Under the pieces are notes generated by a model, which ran no database searches, was not told the DNA's origin, and saw only the letters and a program-made list of their open reading frames with translations. Both the position numbers and the translations under genes were made by a program. DNA of 64,000 bases from Pseudonocardiaceae bacterium YIM PH 21723. Lineage in GTDB: Bacteria > Actinomycetota > Actinomycetes > Mycobacteriales > Pseudonocardiaceae. Every line of letters starts with the position of its first letter. Position 1 is the stretch's first letter. Location of the stretch: NCBI GenBank assembly GCA_003600225.1, contig QZFT01000014.1:62001-126000 (forward strand). Direction: 5' to 3'. This document shows, in pieces, positions 62,304 through 64,000 of the stretch.

Positions 62304-63320
62304 GTGAGCGAGGTCGAAGGAATTTCCCACCGGCTGCGGAACGCGGTCCTGGGGACCATGGATGTGCTGGCGATGGCCATCGGAGACCGGCTCGGCTACT
62401 ACGCGGCGCTGGCCGCCGGCCCGCGTACCGCCGCCGAGCTTTCCCGGGGCCGGGGCGAGCGCTTCGCTCAGGAGTGGCTGGACCAGCAGACCCTGTCTGG
62501 CTGGCTCGTCCGGGAGGACGACCGCTACCGGCTGGCGGACGGGGTCGCGGAGGTGCTCACCGAGCCCGACGGGCCCGGCTACCTCACGCCGCTGGCCCGC
62601 CAGGTCGCCGCCGCGGCCACCCGGTGGGTCGCGGTGGCCGACACGGTGGGCGAGGGCGAGGGCCTCGGCTGGGCCGAGTTCGGCGCCGACATGCGGGAGG
62701 CGCAGGCCGAACGCAACCGGACCCGGCTGCTGTCCGTCGGCTGGCTCGGCGCGCTGCCCGACATCGAGGCCCGGCTGCGGGCCGGGGAACCGTTGCGGGT
62801 GGCCGACATCGGCTGCGGCGGGGCGTGGGCCGCGATCGGCCTGGCGCTGGCCTTTCCCGCCGTGCGGGTGGACGCCTACGACGTGGACCCGGAGACCGTG
62901 GTGCTGGCCAAGGCGAACGTGGCCGAGGAGGGTCTCACCGACCGGATCACCGTGCGCTGCATCGACATCGCCGACGACACCCCGTTGCAGCACTACGACC
63001 TGATCGTGGCCTTCGAGTGCCTGCACGACCTGCCGCGGCCGGTGGCCGTGCTGGCCGGCATGCACCGGCTGCTCGCGCCCGAGGGCGCGGTGCTGATCGC
63101 GGACGTCGCTCCGCAGGATCCGGAGCTGCGGCGGCTGGCCTATGGGCTCAGCGTGCTGATCCGGTTACCGGCCAGCCTGGTGAGCACGCCGACCGCCGCC
63201 ATCGGAGCCGAGTTGCGGCCGGAGGTGCTGGCGACGTACGCCGCGCAGGCCGGGTTCTCGATGCAGGTGCTGCCGGTCGCGGACGAGATGTGGCGTTTCT
63301 ATCGTCTAGTACGGAGCTGA
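62304..63320 (+). CDS. SAM-dependent methyltransferase
   Basis: A 338-residue class I methyltransferase. A winged-helix-like N-terminal part (about 1-100, GDRLGYYAALAAGPRTAAELSRG) precedes the Rossmann domain with motif I VADIGCGGAWAAIGLALAF, an acidic DVDPET at the end of strand 2, and VAFECLHDLPRP. The layout is like the methyltransferases fused to a dimerisation domain (UbiE/MenG-like or rRNA-type). GTG start. Substrate cannot be told. Confidence 0.88.
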   Translation: MSEVEGISHRLRNAVLGTMDVLAMAIGDRLGYYAALAAGPRTAAELSRGRGERFAQEWLDQQTLSGWLVREDDRYRLADGVAEVLTEPDGPGYLTPLARQVAAAATRWVAVADTVGEGEGLGWAEFGADMREAQAERNRTRLLSVGWLGALPDIEARLRAGEPLRVADIGCGGAWAAIGLALAFPAVRVDAYDVDPETVVLAKANVAEEGLTDRITVRCIDIADDTPLQHYDLIVAFECLHDLPRPVAVLAGMHRLLAPEGAVLIADVAPQDPELRRLAYGLSVLIRLPASLVSTPTAAIGAELRPEVLATYAAQAGFSMQVLPVADEMWRFYRLVRS

Positions 63321-63392
63321 TTGTTCGCTTCGCGAAGTGATTTCGGCCAGAAACCGCTAGAACCGGACAATCCGGCGTGCGAGTGTCGCTTT

Positions 63393-64000
63393 ATGGCGAA
63401 TTCGGGTGCGCGTCTGGGCTGGGCGGCGTTGATTCTGGTGTACATCGTCTGGGGGTCCACCTACCTGGGACAGCGGTTCATGGTCGAGACCATGCCCGCC
63501 TTCGCCGGTCAGTCGGTGCGCTACCTGATCGCCGGTCTGCTGCTCGCCGCGCTGCTCGCCCTGTTCGCCGGTCCCCATGCTCTCGCGATGGACGGCCCGT
63601 CGCTGCTGACCTGTGTGATCAGTGGCGTCCTGCTGCCCGCCTGGGGTAGTGGGCTGACCACCCTCGCCGCGCAGTGGACGGCCTCCAGCCTGTGCGCGCT
63701 GCTGGTGGCGGGCGTGCCGTTGTTCGTGGTGCTGCTGCGCCGGTTCTTCGGCGAGCGCCCGGCCCGGGCCACCTATCTGGGCGTGGCCATGGGCTTCACC
63801 GGCCTCGCCCTGCTGCTGTTGTTCAACGGCCACGCCGGCACCGCGGGTACCCAGGGCAGCACCTGGTTCGGCCCGTGGCTGGTGATCCTCGGGTCGCTGG
63901 GCTGGAGCACGGGCACGGTCCTGGTCACCCGGCGGCCCAAGCCGGCCAACCCGTTCGCGCTGACCGCGGTGCAGATGACCTCCGGTGGCCTGGCGTTGAT
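63393..64000 (+). CDS. EamA/DMT-family permease, 3' truncated by window edge
   Basis: The first 202 codons of a drug/metabolite transporter. The opening IVWGSTYLGQRFMVETMPAF is the family hallmark (WGS-YL), followed by at least six hydrophobic segments and the repeat boundary near WLVILGSLGWSTGTVLVTRR. It has no stop before base 64000. Family members export amino acids, purines or other metabolites. ATG 63393 directly precedes the first helix. Confidence 0.88.
   Translation, partial: MANSGARLGWAALILVYIVWGSTYLGQRFMVETMPAFAGQSVRYLIAGLLLAALLALFAGPHALAMDGPSLLTCVISGVLLPAWGSGLTTLAAQWTASSLCALLVAGVPLFVVLLRRFFGERPARATYLGVAMGFTGLALLLLFNGHAGTAGTQGSTWFGPWLVILGSLGWSTGTVLVTRRPKPANPFALTAVQMTSGGLAL

Overview
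The window is 64 kb of very GC-rich chromosomal DNA with frequent GTG (sometimes TTG) starts, purine-rich ribosome binding sites and long shadow frames. It comes from an actinomycete, most likely one of the Pseudonocardiaceae. Gene order supports this: chlID-cobO-cobB, a cobA/cysG fusion, proS, a DUF4439 pair, rimP-nusA-ylxR-infB, rbfA, nrnA, a dinF-like MATE gene, truB, ribF, rpsO, pnp, an M16 peptidase and dapB follow the order I recall for Mycobacterium tuberculosis Rv2850c to Rv2772c, with many lineage-specific genes inserted. I saw no transposase, phage, CRISPR or rRNA/tRNA gene.

Layout. (1) 1-10 kb: the last codons of cobN, two alpha/beta hydrolases, five secreted trypsin-like proteases in two groups, an NTF2-like protein, and bioF divergent from a cytochrome P450. 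(2) 10-18 kb: a cobalamin riboswitch, then chlID-cobO-cobB, then cobI-cobM-cobL-cobE, which together cover much of corrin ring assembly and cobalt insertion. (3) 18-31 kb: a secreted five-bladed-propeller protein, an AraC regulator, a LysE exporter, two tandem flavin monooxygenases divergent from a MerR regulator, a CobH-like protein that appears to lack its catalytic His, the cobA/cysG fusion, a LuxR regulator, a ricin-type lectin, a DEAD-box helicase, a RIO kinase, YaaA and a VOC protein. (4) 31-41 kb: proS, a TetR/flavin-binding pair, two small S1 proteases, membrane proteins, an MFS symporter and the DUF4439 pair. (5) 41-59 kb: the translation and RNA housekeeping block from rimP to dapB, interrupted by a small repeat-bearing secreted protein and an EF-hand protein. 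(6) 59-64 kb: Pro-rich membrane proteins, a DedA-like protein, an acetyltransferase, a methyltransferase and a truncated EamA permease.

The genes fit together in three ways. The cob genes share the B12 pathway, and the riboswitch points to feedback by the product. The rimP-nusA-infB-rbfA-rpsO-pnp block serves translation initiation, ribosome maturation and RNA turnover. The seven S1 proteases and two secreted carbohydrate-binding-type proteins suggest an organism that digests external polymers.

The most unusual signal lies between the genes. A modular set of palindromic elements recurs: arrays with an exact 30-nt period built on a CTGCG-CTCAA-CGCAG hairpin; a separate 80-110 bp oriented element (called B here) that in five of six copies follows a stop codon in the same orientation as the gene; and single long palindromes of 15-25 bp arms. 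Nearly all sit just 3' of genes. Two further hairpins overlap ribosome binding sites (a protease at 9.1 kb and ylxP at 46.5 kb), and a 158-bp imperfect inverted repeat forms the leader of rbfA.
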